Positions 36,344 through 47,111 of a stretch of 64,000 nucleotides of DNA are shown piece after piece. The notes under the pieces are model-generated. The model was not told where the DNA came from. It searched no databases and saw only the letters and a list, made by a program, of their open reading frames with translations. The stretch's first letter is position 1, and every line of letters starts with the position of its first letter. This DNA is from Bacteroidia bacterium (GTDB lineage Bacteria; Bacteroidota; Bacteroidia; UKL13-3), in contig JAIOYZ010000003.1 in NCBI GenBank assembly GCA_021740845.1, positions 62,001 to 126,000 on the forward strand, in the 5' to 3' direction. The translations under genes were made by a program, and so were the position numbers.

Positions 36344-39300
36344 ATGAGAAACAAGAGGATAATAAAAGGTTTATTGCTTTTTATTCTATTCATACCCCTA
36401 GTAAATTTTACATTTGGGCAATGCACTTATTCTGCTTTGGTTGGAAAACCAAATATTGTCGTAAATGGTGATTTTAGTTCGGGTAATACAGGATTCACTT
36501 GTGGATATACATACTCTACTGTCAATCCATTAGATGAAAGTAAATATATTGTAACAACAAATGCATCCTTAGTTCATTTCGCGTTCTCTGGAGTGGACCA
36601 TACTACAGGCACTGGAAATTTTATGGTGCTTAATGGGTCTTCAGTTCCAACATTTGTTTGGAATCAAACTGTAACTGTTTTGCCAAATTCTAATTATAAT
36701 TTTTCGGCTTGGTTTAAAAATATCGTTACTAAACCTGCCTATGCTGGTGCACCAATTGCGACTGTAGAATTATGGATTAATGGAGTCAAAATTAGCAATA
36801 ATATGGCTTTGCCAGATTATCCAGATGTATGGAAATTGCTAGATACTTCGTGGTTTAGTGGAAGTTCTACCACAGCAAATTTGTCAATCAAGAATATTGG
36901 TACATCATTAAATGGAAATGATTTTGCTATTGACGATATTTCTTTTAAACTATGTTGTGATAATCCCATTAAAAATACGGCTACAATTTGTTTAGGCTCT
37001 GGTGCTCAACTTTCAGCTACAGGTCCAGGCAGTATTAATTGGAGTCCTACAACTGGCTTAAGTAATCCTAGTGTCTTGAATCCAATTGCTACACCTGCAT
37101 CCACAACTCAATACCTTTTAACCAAAACAAATGGAACTTGTGTTGTAGTAGATACCTTTTTGGTTTCAGTTGAAAATTGTTGTTTTACATGTAGTACACT
37201 GCCTAGTGGTTTAGGAAGTGGTTTGGTGGCTTGTTATCCCTTTAATGGTAATGCAAATGATGAAAGTGGGAATAGTAACCATGGAACAGTATTCGGTGCC
37301 ACACTTACTAATGATAGGTTTTCAAGTCCAAATAAGGCATATCATTTTAATGGTTCTAGTTATATAAAGGCCAACAATTCAACCAGTTTAAGCAGTGCCA
37401 CTAATGCTCTTACAATTAGTTATTGGGGGAAAATTTCTGGCTGGGTTTATCAGAACGGAGTTGACTATGCCTCAACAATTAGCAAATCTAATTCAACAGC
37501 CGATTGTTCATTTAGATATTCGATAAGGCCTGATGGAGCTTCCATTATTAATAATGGAAAAATTTGGACTATTGTTCCCGGAGGACTTAATAATTCGATG
37601 AATGTATGGGATTATTATACCATAACAAATAATGGTAATCTAATTAAAATTTATAAAAACGGGGTTTTATTAGGCTCTCAAACTTCCTATAGCGCCTTTC
37701 CATTTAATAACACAAATGATTTACAAATTGGAAGAGATTTTCCAGGAATACTAGATTATTTTAATGGCGACTTAGACGACATAAGAATATACAATAGGGC
37801 CTTAAGTGATTTGGAAGTAGAGCAGCTATATCGATTTACTTCGGTTACAGGCTTGCCAACGGCAAATGCAGGAACAAATTTAACTGCTTGTGCTCAAGAT
37901 AGTTTTCAACTAAATGGAACTGCAAATGGTTGGTATTTGTGGAACCCGAGCACAACAATTTCTAACCCAAATGTTCTTAACCCTAAAGGGAAATTGGGTG
38001 CTACAAATGATTATATTTTAACCAGTACAATTGGTACTTGTGTGGCAAGGGATACAATAACTGTTTCTATAACCACCGTTTCTGCCAATGCTGGAGTTGA
38101 CCAATATATTTGCAAACAAGATAGTTTTACACTAAATGGAACTGCAAATGGTGTTATTTCTTGGACGCCCTCTGCTCCCCTAAAAAACTCCAATACCGCC
38201 AATCCAAAAGGCAAAGTTACTACCTCAACCAATTTTATTTTGACAAACACTCTTGGCTCATGTATAGCACGAGATACCGTTAGAATTAATTTGGATACCA
38301 TTTTTGCAACAGCAGGGACTGATATTCAAATTTGTAATCAGGATAGTTTTCAGTTAAATGGAACTGGTAATGGAACTATAACTTGGAGTCCTAGTTTACC
38401 ACTAACCAATTCTTCCATACTCAATCCAAAGGGAAAGGTAGTAGGTCCTACCTATTTTATTATTAATAGCACCAATGGGGTGTGTACCTCTAGAGATACT
38501 GTTTTGGTTCAAACAGATTCACTTTATGCTAATGCTGGCGCAGATAAAAATATCTGTAAGCGGGAGGTTATTCAATTAAATGGAGCTGGAAATGGAACCA
38601 GTTTTTCATGGACGCCGATAAAAAATATTGTCAATAATTTAACTGCAACCCCATCTGTAAATCCTGATACCACTACAACATATTTTCTTAAAGTTACTAA
38701 AGGACTTTGTATTGCTTTAGATACTGTGGTTGTTAATGTTAATCCAATTGATGCTGTTATTTTAAATAAGGATACCAGCTTTTGTATTGGGGATACAATT
38801 TCCTTAATTGGCTTGGCAACGGGTCCTAATTTTATTTGGACTCCTACTAGCGAAATGATTAACTCCAATTCATTGCAACCAAAAATTATTCCTTCTGGTT
38901 TGACCCGAGTTTATTTTTCTGTCTCTGATTTGGTTTGTACAATTGTGGATTCGGTATTATTATCACCAGTAAACATTACTGTTGACGCAGGTTTAGATAC
39001 AGCCATTTGTGAAGGCGATAGTGTTCAATTGAGTGTTCCATTTCTACCAGGAATTCTATACAGCTGGACACCTAATTCAAGTTTGTTAAATGCCAATACT
39101 TCCTTTCCAATCGCTTTTCCAAATACAACTACTGATTATTTGGTTCAAGCCAAAAAAGGAAATTGCAGAGCTAGTGATACAATAAGAGTTTTGGTTGATA
39201 CCAAACCTATTGTTTCCGCTGGTGAAGATAAAGTTCATTGTTTTGAAGATTTTGTCAAGTTAGATGGGTCAATTAGCAATGCTACAGATTTTATTTGGAG

Positions 39301-39961
39301 CCCATCCTTTGGTTTGGACGATATTAAAGCAATTACACCCATTGCATCGGTTAGCAATCCAACTAATTATATCTTAACTGCAACTAATGGTAAATGTGTT
39401 ATTAGAGATACCGTTTTGGTTCGGTCAATGCCTAAAGTAATTGCTAGTTTTTCTGCAGACCCCAAAATAGGTATTGCGCCTGTTATGGTAAATTTTACAG
39501 ATCAATCTCAAAATGCGAAATTCTATTTCTGGGATTTTAATGATGCTGGTGCAAGTTCAAATAACCAAAACCCTTCTCATGAATATATTAGTACAGGAAA
39601 GTACTTGGTGAAATTATTGGTAAAGGATAGCCTTGGTTGTGAAGACTCAACAGATTTGGAAATACAAGTTACGGACGACCCAAGATTGCGTGTTCCAAAC
39701 GTATTTACTCCAACAGGTGATTTTGTTAATGATAGTTTTGGTATTGTATACAATGAAGCTGCATTTGAATTTGTTCGATATAGAATATATAATAGGTGGG
39801 GTGGTTTTATTTATGAGACCTCTATGCCTGGTGGAAAATGGTGGGATGGTACGTTTAATGGACAGCCATGCTCAATTGGTGTTTACTTTTATATTTTGGA
39901 GGCTAAAGCGCTTTCTGGTAAGAGTTTTAATTTGAGTGGGACAGTTACGTTATTAAGATAA
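36344..39961 (+). CDS. T9SS type B cargo: LamG domain, repeated Ig-like units, PKD domain, CHU_C sorting domain
   Basis: The 1205-residue protein has a signal peptide ending in NFTFGQ. A beta-sandwich of about 180 residues comes first, then a LamG domain (about 285-500, VACYPFNGNANDESGN). Next come about eight 65-75-residue units with an AGxDxxIC..DSxxLxG start and a W.P core. A PKD domain (about 1040-1120, VNFTDQSQNAKFYFWDF) follows, then a type B sorting domain of about 85 residues (VFTPTGDFVND, YNRWGGFIYE, WWDGTFNGQ, GVYFYILEAKALSGK, GTVTLLR). Type B cargo depends on a PorP/SprF-like partner in known systems. It is a close paralogue of the next gene, 138 bases on, and likely a surface adhesin. 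Confidence 0.88.
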   Translation: MRNKRIIKGLLLFILFIPLVNFTFGQCTYSALVGKPNIVVNGDFSSGNTGFTCGYTYSTVNPLDESKYIVTTNASLVHFAFSGVDHTTGTGNFMVLNGSSVPTFVWNQTVTVLPNSNYNFSAWFKNIVTKPAYAGAPIATVELWINGVKISNNMALPDYPDVWKLLDTSWFSGSSTTANLSIKNIGTSLNGNDFAIDDISFKLCCDNPIKNTATICLGSGAQLSATGPGSINWSPTTGLSNPSVLNPIATPASTTQYLLTKTNGTCVVVDTFLVSVENCCFTCSTLPSGLGSGLVACYPFNGNANDESGNSNHGTVFGATLTNDRFSSPNKAYHFNGSSYIKANNSTSLSSATNALTISYWGKISGWVYQNGVDYASTISKSNSTADCSFRYSIRPDGASIINNGKIWTIVPGGLNNSMNVWDYYTITNNGNLIKIYKNGVLLGSQTSYSAFPFNNTNDLQIGRDFPGILDYFNGDLDDIRIYNRALSDLEVEQLYRFTSVTGLPTANAGTNLTACAQDSFQLNGTANGWYLWNPSTTISNPNVLNPKGKLGATNDYILTSTIGTCVARDTITVSITTVSANAGVDQYICKQDSFTLNGTANGVISWTPSAPLKNSNTANPKGKVTTSTNFILTNTLGSCIARDTVRINLDTIFATAGTDIQICNQDSFQLNGTGNGTITWSPSLPLTNSSILNPKGKVVGPTYFIINSTNGVCTSRDTVLVQTDSLYANAGADKNICKREVIQLNGAGNGTSFSWTPIKNIVNNLTATPSVNPDTTTTYFLKVTKGLCIALDTVVVNVNPIDAVILNKDTSFCIGDTISLIGLATGPNFIWTPTSEMINSNSLQPKIIPSGLTRVYFSVSDLVCTIVDSVLLSPVNITVDAGLDTAICEGDSVQLSVPFLPGILYSWTPNSSLLNANTSFPIAFPNTTTDYLVQAKKGNCRASDTIRVLVDTKPIVSAGEDKVHCFEDFVKLDGSISNATDFIWSPSFGLDDIKAITPIASVSNPTNYILTATNGKCVIRDTVLVRSMPKVIASFSADPKIGIAPVMVNFTDQSQNAKFYFWDFNDAGASSNNQNPSHEYISTGKYLVKLLVKDSLGCEDSTDLEIQVTDDPRLRVPNVFTPTGDFVNDSFGIVYNEAAFEFVRYRIYNRWGGFIYETSMPGGKWWDGTFNGQPCSIGVYFYILEAKALSGKSFNLSGTVTLLR

Positions 39962-40099
39962 ATAATTTAAATACAGCATTTTATCTCTTTTTATATTAAT
40001 TCGGTTTGCTTGTAATTTATTACACTTGTAAATATTAATTAGTTAGTTATTTTTGAGGAAGTGGTTTATTAAACCGCCGTTAAATTTTTGCTAAGTTAT

Positions 40100-43000
40100 A
40101 TGACCACAAATATTTACAGAAATTGTAAAAAGCTATTTCTGATATCATTTTTGCTCCTTTTTTTTATTCAAAACCAATCTTTTGGTCAAGGTTTTAATTG
40201 GGGTATACGACAAGGGTCAACCGGTTCAGATTTAGGAAGAATCTCAACAACAGATATTGAAAATAATCTTTATACGGTTGTATTCTTTTATAATACTTTA
40301 ACCATAGATAGCTTAGGAGTACCTAAGACAATAACAAGTACAGGTAATAGAGATATTGCAGTAATTAAATATAGTTGTAATAAAGTCTTTCAATGGGCAG
40401 TGAAAGTAGGAGGGGCTTTATCGGATGGAGGAGCTTACAACCTAGCAGGATTAGAAGTTGATACATCTGGAAATATTTATTTTTCTGCTACGATGAATGG
40501 ATCTGCCAATTTTGTTTCCTCAAATGGCAATGTTCAGGTTAGAAATAGTATGGGTCAAAACGATGCATTTATCTTAAAGATGAACTCTAATGGAATTATC
40601 CAATGGGTAAATCAAATTGGTAGCTCCACCGGAAATGATGAAGGCGGTGGAATCACAATTGATAGGAATCAAAATGTTTATGTAACAGGGATGTTTTTCG
40701 GAAATGCAACTTTCCAAAGTATTGGTTCTTCTTCTTCAGTTGTTAGTAGTTTTGGAAATGGAGATGCCTTTTTAGCAAAATATTCTCCAACTGGGTCTTT
40801 AATGTATGCCTCGAGGGTGGGGGGTAGTTTGTTGGATGTAGGTGCATATTTAGATTGTGATAGCACAGGTGCTGTTTATATGGCTGGTAATTTTGGATGT
40901 TGTAATAATAATTTTGTCAATTTTGGTGCAAATAATCTCCAAAATACTGGGAATTGGGGTGGATTTGTTGCCAAGTTTGATCCAAATGGAAATGTACTTT
41001 GGGGAAATGGAATGGGTGCAAATGGTGGTGAAGCTATGCAGGATATTGTTGTGGATGATTATAATGATAAAGTATACGCAATTGGTCATTATCAAGGAAA
41101 TACAACCTTTACTACTAGGCCTGGTGGTGCTGCTGTGAATCTTACAAATACAGGAGGTAACTATAATGCCGTAATTGTAGCCATGGATTTGAATGGCAGA
41201 ACGCAATGGGCTAGAACAACTTCAGGGACAGGAAATGAATATGGGTATAGTATCGATTTGGATCCAGATAGAAATATTGTTGTTTCAGGAGATTTTACCT
41301 CAGTTACAAATTTTGGTGGAATTAGTTTAACACCTTCTGGAACTGGAAGTGCTTTTTTTGCTAGATATACGAAAAACAATATTTTAATTGAAGCCCAAAA
41401 GGTTGGCAATGGGAGCTATACAAATGGATGGAATATCCATGTTGGTACAACAGGTCTTATTTATTTAACTGGATATTTTCAAGGGCAAACTATAGTAGGT
41501 CTTGATTCACTTAACAGTGCTGGATCTGAAGATGCTTTTATCGCTAGATTAACCAGATTAGACACCACCTACATTGGCGTTAAAACCCCAAACCTTGCCT
41601 GCTTTGGAGATACTGCGGTTATTTATTTACCAAATAAACGTATTGGAAATTTTGTTTGGTTCAGAAACGATACTCCTTTTCAATTAACTCATGGAAATTT
41701 TATTCTTACAAATGTTCCAGGTACATATAAAGCAGTAGGAGTTAATTATTGTGCCTTGCTCGATACGTCGGCTTCTGTGGTTATTACAAAATCTCCCTAT
41801 TTTGTTGCCGAAAGGGTAGGAAATATTTCAGTTTGTGTTGGAGATAGTGGTCGGTTTAATGCCACTGCGGCAAGCACCTATACTTGGTCGCCTGCTGCAG
41901 GTTTAAGTGATACTAGTATTGCAAATCCCTTTGTTAAGCCAACAACAAACGCTACTTATTATTTGCGACGAACATTATACGAATGTATTGCCTTAGATAC
42001 AGTATCTGTTTCAGTTACCAATAATTGTTGTCTCACTTGTTCAAGTCCATATCAATTAAATAATGGTGTAGTGGCTTGCTACCCATTTAATGGAAATTCA
42101 AATGATGAAAGTGGTTATGGAAACCACGCTCAAGCATACAATGCAGCTTTAGCTCCCGATAGATTTAATGTGGCAAATAGAGCTTACCAATTCAATGGTT
42201 TTAGTTCCTATTTAGAGGTGCCTAATTCGAGCAGTATTCAATCACCTGGTGGAAATCTATCATTTACCTTTTGGGCTCGAGTAAGCAATTGGAATTTTAA
42301 TGCTGGAGTTCAATACACTCCTATTTTAAGTAAATCCAACGCTACCTCAAGTGCTCAATACCGTGCCATGATACGCTCTAATGGCTTGTATGTAATGGCT
42401 GATGGGAATAGTTTTAGTCCAATAATTGGTTCAAATACAAATACCAATACCTGGTATTTCTTTACCATTACGGTGAGTAACGATTCAGTTTACTATTATA
42501 GAAATGGAACATTATTAGGTTTTGCAACAGGCTCTGTTCCTTACACGCTTAATAATTCAACTCCACTTAGATTAGGAAGAAACGATGTGAATACCCAAGT
42601 GTTTTTTAATGGACGCTTAGATGAAGTTAGAATTTATGGTAGAACCCTCAGTGCTGCAGAAATTTTATCCCTCTATCAATTAAGTAGTATCAATGGAAAA
42701 CCTACTATTACTGCGGGTGCAAATAAAAACATGTGTAAAGGTGATAGCATTCGTTTAGTTACCACAGGTACTAATGGAACCTATCTTTGGACTCCAAATA
42801 CTCTTTTAAGTTCTGATACAGCTCGTAGTCCCTATTCAAGTGCAGATTCTACCACTGATTATGTGGTTTCGGTAGATGTAAGTGGGTGTAAAAATTATGA
42901 TACTGTGCTAGTAAATGTTGTAGACTTTCAACCTAGTTTAGGATTGGATCAAAACATTTGCTACGGCGACACTGCACAAATTATTGTGGTAAATGGAGGC

Positions 43001-45019
43001 AACACATTTGCATGGACACCCAACTATAAAATTACTCCAACTAATAACGATACCGTTAAGGTTTTTCCATTGGTAGATACCAATTATGTAATGGCAAGTA
43101 ATAATGGTTTGTGCGTACGAAGAGATACTATTCATATTAGTGTTTTAATACCTAGCCTCGATGCTGGGCCCGATCCGCAAATTTGTAAAGACGATACTGC
43201 CACTTTTGCAATTACAACAAATGGTACAGTAAGATGGAGTCCTTTAACCTATTTAAGTGATAGTATTGGTACCAGTGTTTATTCTGTTGCAGATACCAAT
43301 ATTACATATTATCTAACTTCCAACTATTTTGGGTGTATTGCTCGAGATACAGTAAGTGTTAGTGTTGCAACTTTACCAGTAGATGCCGGTTTGAACCAAT
43401 TAATTTGTTATGGAGATAGTGTTCAATTGCAAGCTTCAGGTGCTACCACATATATTTGGATTCCTAATTACCAGCTAAGTGATTCTAGTATTTCTAACCC
43501 ATGGGTGAAACCTTTAAAATCTACTTACTATTTTGCCATTTCCTATAATTTATTGTGTTCACGATACGATTCTGTTTTAGTTGATGTTAAGCAAGCACAA
43601 GCAAATGCTGGTCCTGATAAATCTATTTGTGATGGCGATAGTATAAGGTTAAGTGCAACTGCAATTGGTCCTTATACTTGGACACCTTCTGCTACCTTGG
43701 GAGATACTGGATTAATTCCTTATGCCAAACCAATGGTTACCACTAATTATATTCTTAATGTAAATAATTTTGGCTGCTTGGCGTCTGATACTGTTACTGT
43801 AAATGTTGCTGTTTTTCATATTAGTGCTGGTTCTGATAAAACTATTTGTTTAGGTGATAGTGCCCAACTTACTGCAACTGGTGGTACCAAATACAATTGG
43901 CTGCCAAATTACAATGTAAGCGATACCGGCATTGCAGATCCATGGGTTAAACCTATATCCCCAACCAACTATTATCTAATTTCTAATAATGGAATTTGTT
44001 TAAAAGTTGATACTGTTTTTGTAGACGTAAAAACTATTAGCGCCTCTGCTGGATTAGATACAAGTATTTGCGAAGGTTTAAGTGTAGGTTTAAATGCAAG
44101 TGGTGGCGCAAGCTATTTGTGGTTGAACCCTTATAATTTATCAGATCCTTCTATACCCAACCCAATTGCCTCTCCTTTGGTAGACACCACCTATTATGTC
44201 CAAATTTCAGATGGTTCTACCTGTACTATTACCGAAAAAGTTCGTGTCGCAGTAGACAAATATCCTACAGTAGATGCTGGAATCGACCAAAAACATTGCC
44301 TTGGCGAATTTGTAAAATTAAATTCAAGTGTTACTGATTATACTAATATTATTTGGTCGCCTGCTACAGGTTTAGATGATATCTTATTGCTTCAACCAAA
44401 TGCTTCTGTAACTAGTTTAACAACGTATGTTCTGAGTGCTTGGAATAACTATTGCTACAGTAGCGATACAGTTATAGTTAATGTCAATCCTAAAGTGGTG
44501 GCTAGCTTTCAACCTGACCCAATATCTGGAATAGCTCCATTACCTGTTACGTTCCAGAACAACAGTCAAAATGCATATTTCTATACTTGGTTGTTTGATG
44601 ATATTGGTTCAGGTTCAAATGATGTTTCGCCAACCTTTACTTATAATAGTGAAGGTGTTTTTACAATATTTTTAACAGCTAAAGATAGTTTAGGTTGTTG
44701 GGATACAAGTTCTGCAATTGTAACGGTAAAAACGGTGGAAACAATTTTCGCACCAAATGCATTTACTCCTAATAATGATGGTGTAAATGATGTTTTTGCC
44801 TTGGTTTATGATGCAAATAAATTTGAAAATGTTGAAATGAAAATATTCAACCGTTGGGGCGTACAAGTGTTTGAAAATAAAATGCCAGGTAGTACTTGGT
44901 GGGATGGAAAAATTAATGGAAATCCTGAGCCTCCTGGGATATTTACTTATTATGTTTTAGCCAAGGATAAAAAGGGAAAATCCTATAGTCTTACTGGAAC
45001 TGTGGCGATTGTTAGGTAA
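40100..45019 (+). CDS. Giant T9SS type B cargo: SBBP propeller, LamG domain, Ig-like units, PKD domain, CHU_C sorting domain
   Basis: The 1639-residue protein starts at the ATG at 40100, giving MTTNIYRNCKKLF and a signal peptide ending in NQSFGQ. Residues about 30-490 carry seven SBBP-like propeller blades (such as GNIYFSATMNGSANF, NVYVTGMFFGNATF and IVVSGDFTSVTNFG). A LamG domain follows (about 655-870, VACYPFNGNSNDESGYGNH), nine or ten units of the AGxDxxIC..DS type, a PKD domain (VTFQNNSQNAYFYTW), and a type B sorting domain (FAPNAFTPNNDGVND, FNRWGVQVFENK, WWDGKINGN, TGTVAIVR). The second half resembles the preceding gene closely; the N-terminal propeller resembles part of the giant minus-strand protein. 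Its stop abuts the stop of the convergent gene. Confidence 0.88.
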   Translation: MTTNIYRNCKKLFLISFLLLFFIQNQSFGQGFNWGIRQGSTGSDLGRISTTDIENNLYTVVFFYNTLTIDSLGVPKTITSTGNRDIAVIKYSCNKVFQWAVKVGGALSDGGAYNLAGLEVDTSGNIYFSATMNGSANFVSSNGNVQVRNSMGQNDAFILKMNSNGIIQWVNQIGSSTGNDEGGGITIDRNQNVYVTGMFFGNATFQSIGSSSSVVSSFGNGDAFLAKYSPTGSLMYASRVGGSLLDVGAYLDCDSTGAVYMAGNFGCCNNNFVNFGANNLQNTGNWGGFVAKFDPNGNVLWGNGMGANGGEAMQDIVVDDYNDKVYAIGHYQGNTTFTTRPGGAAVNLTNTGGNYNAVIVAMDLNGRTQWARTTSGTGNEYGYSIDLDPDRNIVVSGDFTSVTNFGGISLTPSGTGSAFFARYTKNNILIEAQKVGNGSYTNGWNIHVGTTGLIYLTGYFQGQTIVGLDSLNSAGSEDAFIARLTRLDTTYIGVKTPNLACFGDTAVIYLPNKRIGNFVWFRNDTPFQLTHGNFILTNVPGTYKAVGVNYCALLDTSASVVITKSPYFVAERVGNISVCVGDSGRFNATAASTYTWSPAAGLSDTSIANPFVKPTTNATYYLRRTLYECIALDTVSVSVTNNCCLTCSSPYQLNNGVVACYPFNGNSNDESGYGNHAQAYNAALAPDRFNVANRAYQFNGFSSYLEVPNSSSIQSPGGNLSFTFWARVSNWNFNAGVQYTPILSKSNATSSAQYRAMIRSNGLYVMADGNSFSPIIGSNTNTNTWYFFTITVSNDSVYYYRNGTLLGFATGSVPYTLNNSTPLRLGRNDVNTQVFFNGRLDEVRIYGRTLSAAEILSLYQLSSINGKPTITAGANKNMCKGDSIRLVTTGTNGTYLWTPNTLLSSDTARSPYSSADSTTDYVVSVDVSGCKNYDTVLVNVVDFQPSLGLDQNICYGDTAQIIVVNGGNTFAWTPNYKITPTNNDTVKVFPLVDTNYVMASNNGLCVRRDTIHISVLIPSLDAGPDPQICKDDTATFAITTNGTVRWSPLTYLSDSIGTSVYSVADTNITYYLTSNYFGCIARDTVSVSVATLPVDAGLNQLICYGDSVQLQASGATTYIWIPNYQLSDSSISNPWVKPLKSTYYFAISYNLLCSRYDSVLVDVKQAQANAGPDKSICDGDSIRLSATAIGPYTWTPSATLGDTGLIPYAKPMVTTNYILNVNNFGCLASDTVTVNVAVFHISAGSDKTICLGDSAQLTATGGTKYNWLPNYNVSDTGIADPWVKPISPTNYYLISNNGICLKVDTVFVDVKTISASAGLDTSICEGLSVGLNASGGASYLWLNPYNLSDPSIPNPIASPLVDTTYYVQISDGSTCTITEKVRVAVDKYPTVDAGIDQKHCLGEFVKLNSSVTDYTNIIWSPATGLDDILLLQPNASVTSLTTYVLSAWNNYCYSSDTVIVNVNPKVVASFQPDPISGIAPLPVTFQNNSQNAYFYTWLFDDIGSGSNDVSPTFTYNSEGVFTIFLTAKDSLGCWDTSSAIVTVKTVETIFAPNAFTPNNDGVNDVFALVYDANKFENVEMKIFNRWGVQVFENKMPGSTWWDGKINGNPEPPGIFTYYVLAKDKKGKSYSLTGTVAIVR
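43388..43399 (+). repeat. Near copy of the dispersed motif in a type B cargo gene
   Basis: CCGGTTTGAACCAATT holds the full 10-base core and the right flank CCAA; the left flank is not the usual TTC. Confidence 0.4.
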
Positions 45020-47053
45020 TTATATTCTTTCGGTTTGAACCAAATTTTGTAGTATTAAGTTCAATTCAGTTCGAGGTAAACCACAAGTTTTGTCTGTACA
45101 TACCCAAGCTATTGTTCCATTTTCTGGTTTCAATTTTTCTTGAAGTAATGGGATTTTACTTTGGCCATTGGTAACTAGCACAACGGTATTGAATTGAAAT
45201 GTTTTGCTTATTTCCTGTTTCCATTTTTGTGCTTCTTCTCCGGAAATTACCAACTGAATAAAACCATTTTCTATCCAAGAAACTAGCTGCATCCAATTGC
45301 TATAACCATTTGGAAATTTGCTCATCTTTTCTTTAATAGATTGAAGCATATTTTGATATAAATTCTGGTAATTTTCGTTTTCAAAATAATAGGAGAGTTT
45401 ATATAAACACTTGGCCAAAATACTATTTGATGAAGGGATAACATCATCGTTTACATCTATTTTTCTGGTAACCAAAACAGATTGGGCCTTACTAGAAAAA
45501 TAAAATAACCCGCTTTTTTCATCTTGAAAGTTCTCCATACAATGGTTCATCAATTGGTTGGCAAGTACCAAATATTTTTCATCCGCGCCTGCTTCAAATA
45601 AGTAAATTAAAGCCTCTATTAAACAGGCATAATCTTCTGCAAATGCATCAATACTGGTTTTGCCATTTTTATGTATTCTATAAAGCTTATTTCCTTCTAA
45701 ACTCCAAGAAAGGAGGAAGTCCATTGCTTTTGTGGCTTGCTCCAAATAGGCTTGATTTTGCAAATAAATGGCTGCCTGTGCGTATCCTTTAATCATTAAG
45801 GCATTCCAACTGCAAATAATTTTATCATCCAAACCTGGAGCAATCCTTTTGCTTCTTTCCAGTAGCAGGAGTTTTTTACAAGTACCAATAAGTTCCTCCA
45901 AAGCTTCAACGCTTATTCCATAGTTTGCAGCAATATCCTCTTGTTCCCTTTCTTGATGTAGAATATTAATTCCATGTTCCCAATTTCCCTCTTGAGTAAT
46001 TGAAAAGTAATCAAAAAATATTGGTGCTTTGTCTTCAAGAATATCTTCCAATTCTGTTGCACCCCAAACATAAAATTTTCCTTCCACGCCTTCGGTATCG
46101 GCATCTAATGCAGAATAAAATCCTCCTTCAGCAGTTTGCATTTCTGTTTGGATAAATCTATCAATTTCTGCTACAACTTTTTTAAATTTTTCTTCCTTAA
46201 AATAGCTTGCTGCCATTGCATAGGTTCCCATTAATTGAGCATTATCATACAGCATTTTTTCGAAATGTGGCACCTTCCAAAATCCATCAGTACTATAACG
46301 TGCAAAGCCTCCAGCAAGTTGATCCATAATTCCTCCCTTTGCCATTTTTGTGAGGGTTATCCAAGAAGCTTCTTCAAAAATAGGGTCTTTGGTAATACGG
46401 TTAATTCCCATAAATAATTCCCATTGGTTGGGCAATGGAAATTTTGGCGACCAATTATAAGCTCCCCACTTTAAATCAAATTGTGTTTTCCATTTGTCTA
46501 ATAATCCCAATACAATTGGAAACAAGTTTTCTTCTTTATTGTCTGAGCCAAACTTGTCAAGATTCTTTATTCCATTGGATAAATTGGTGGCAAATTCAAA
46601 AGCTTCCTCTCGCTTATCTTGGTAAAAATTACTCAAACTTAGTAATACTCTTTCCCATTCTTGTTTAGGAAAATAAGTTCCTCCATGCAATGGTCTTCCA
46701 TCAGGTAAGGTGAACACATTTAATGGCCAACCGCCTCTGCCAGTTAGCAATTGAATAGCGTCAATATAAACTTGGTCTATGTCTGGTCTTTCTTCTCTGT
46801 CTAATTTAACACATATGAAATTTTTATTCATTATAGCAGCTGTATCTTCTTTTTCAAAACACTCGTGTTCCATTACGTGGCACCAATGGCAACTACTATA
46901 GCCAATACTTATTAATATAAGCTTATCCTCTCTTCTTGCTTGAACCGATATGTCTTCACTCCATTCTTGCCAATTTACTGGGTTATGTGCATGTTGCAAT
47001 AAATAGGGGCTACTAGCATGAATTAAGGCATTTGTATGTTTGTGCTCCGACAT
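45020..47053 (-). CDS. DUF255 thioredoxin-like protein (YyaL/Spata20 family)
   Basis: The 677-residue protein starts at the ATG at 47053 ([12 protein letters not shown]); the frame is open further but starts inside the divergent gene. The N-terminal DUF255 domain has [14 protein letters not shown], then [13 protein letters not shown] with the CxxC-like CHWCH motif near residue 60, and [17 protein letters not shown] near 115. The rest is the alpha/alpha-toroid of the family ([33 protein letters not shown]). Its biochemical role is not settled; a redox or epimerase-like function has been proposed. Its last codons spell LVQTERI over a full copy of the dispersed motif. Confidence 0.9.
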   Translation of the reverse strand: MSEHKHTNALIHASSPYLLQHAHNPVNWQEWSEDISVQARREDKLILISIGYSSCHWCHVMEHECFEKEDTAAIMNKNFICVKLDREERPDIDQVYIDAIQLLTGRGGWPLNVFTLPDGRPLHGGTYFPKQEWERVLLSLSNFYQDKREEAFEFATNLSNGIKNLDKFGSDNKEENLFPIVLGLLDKWKTQFDLKWGAYNWSPKFPLPNQWELFMGINRITKDPIFEEASWITLTKMAKGGIMDQLAGGFARYSTDGFWKVPHFEKMLYDNAQLMGTYAMAASYFKEEKFKKVVAEIDRFIQTEMQTAEGGFYSALDADTEGVEGKFYVWGATELEDILEDKAPIFFDYFSITQEGNWEHGINILHQEREQEDIAANYGISVEALEELIGTCKKLLLLERSKRIAPGLDDKIICSWNALMIKGYAQAAIYLQNQAYLEQATKAMDFLLSWSLEGNKLYRIHKNGKTSIDAFAEDYACLIEALIYLFEAGADEKYLVLANQLMNHCMENFQDEKSGLFYFSSKAQSVLVTRKIDVNDDVIPSSNSILAKCLYKLSYYFENENYQNLYQNMLQSIKEKMSKFPNGYSNWMQLVSWIENGFIQLVISGEEAQKWKQEISKTFQFNTVVLVTNGQSKIPLLQEKLKPENGTIAWVCTDKTCGLPRTELNLILQNLVQTERI
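45029..45044 (+). repeat. Dispersed motif, copy 4
   Basis: An exact 16-base copy at the extreme 3' end of the DUF255 gene. On the minus strand it encodes LVQTE just before the stop. Confidence 0.75.
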
Positions 47054-47077
47054 AAAATTTATTTTATACAAAGAAAG

Positions 47078-47085
47078 CAAATATA
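47078..47085 (-). promoter_or_regulatory. Putative -7 promoter element of the DUF255 gene
   Basis: TATATTTG on the minus strand fits TAnnTTTG and is followed by C. The leader would be about 19 bases. The -33 region would overlap the start of the divergent trmN6. Confidence 0.48.
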
Positions 47086-47111
47086 CCATGGTCTTTGTTT
47101 TATTTTGAACC

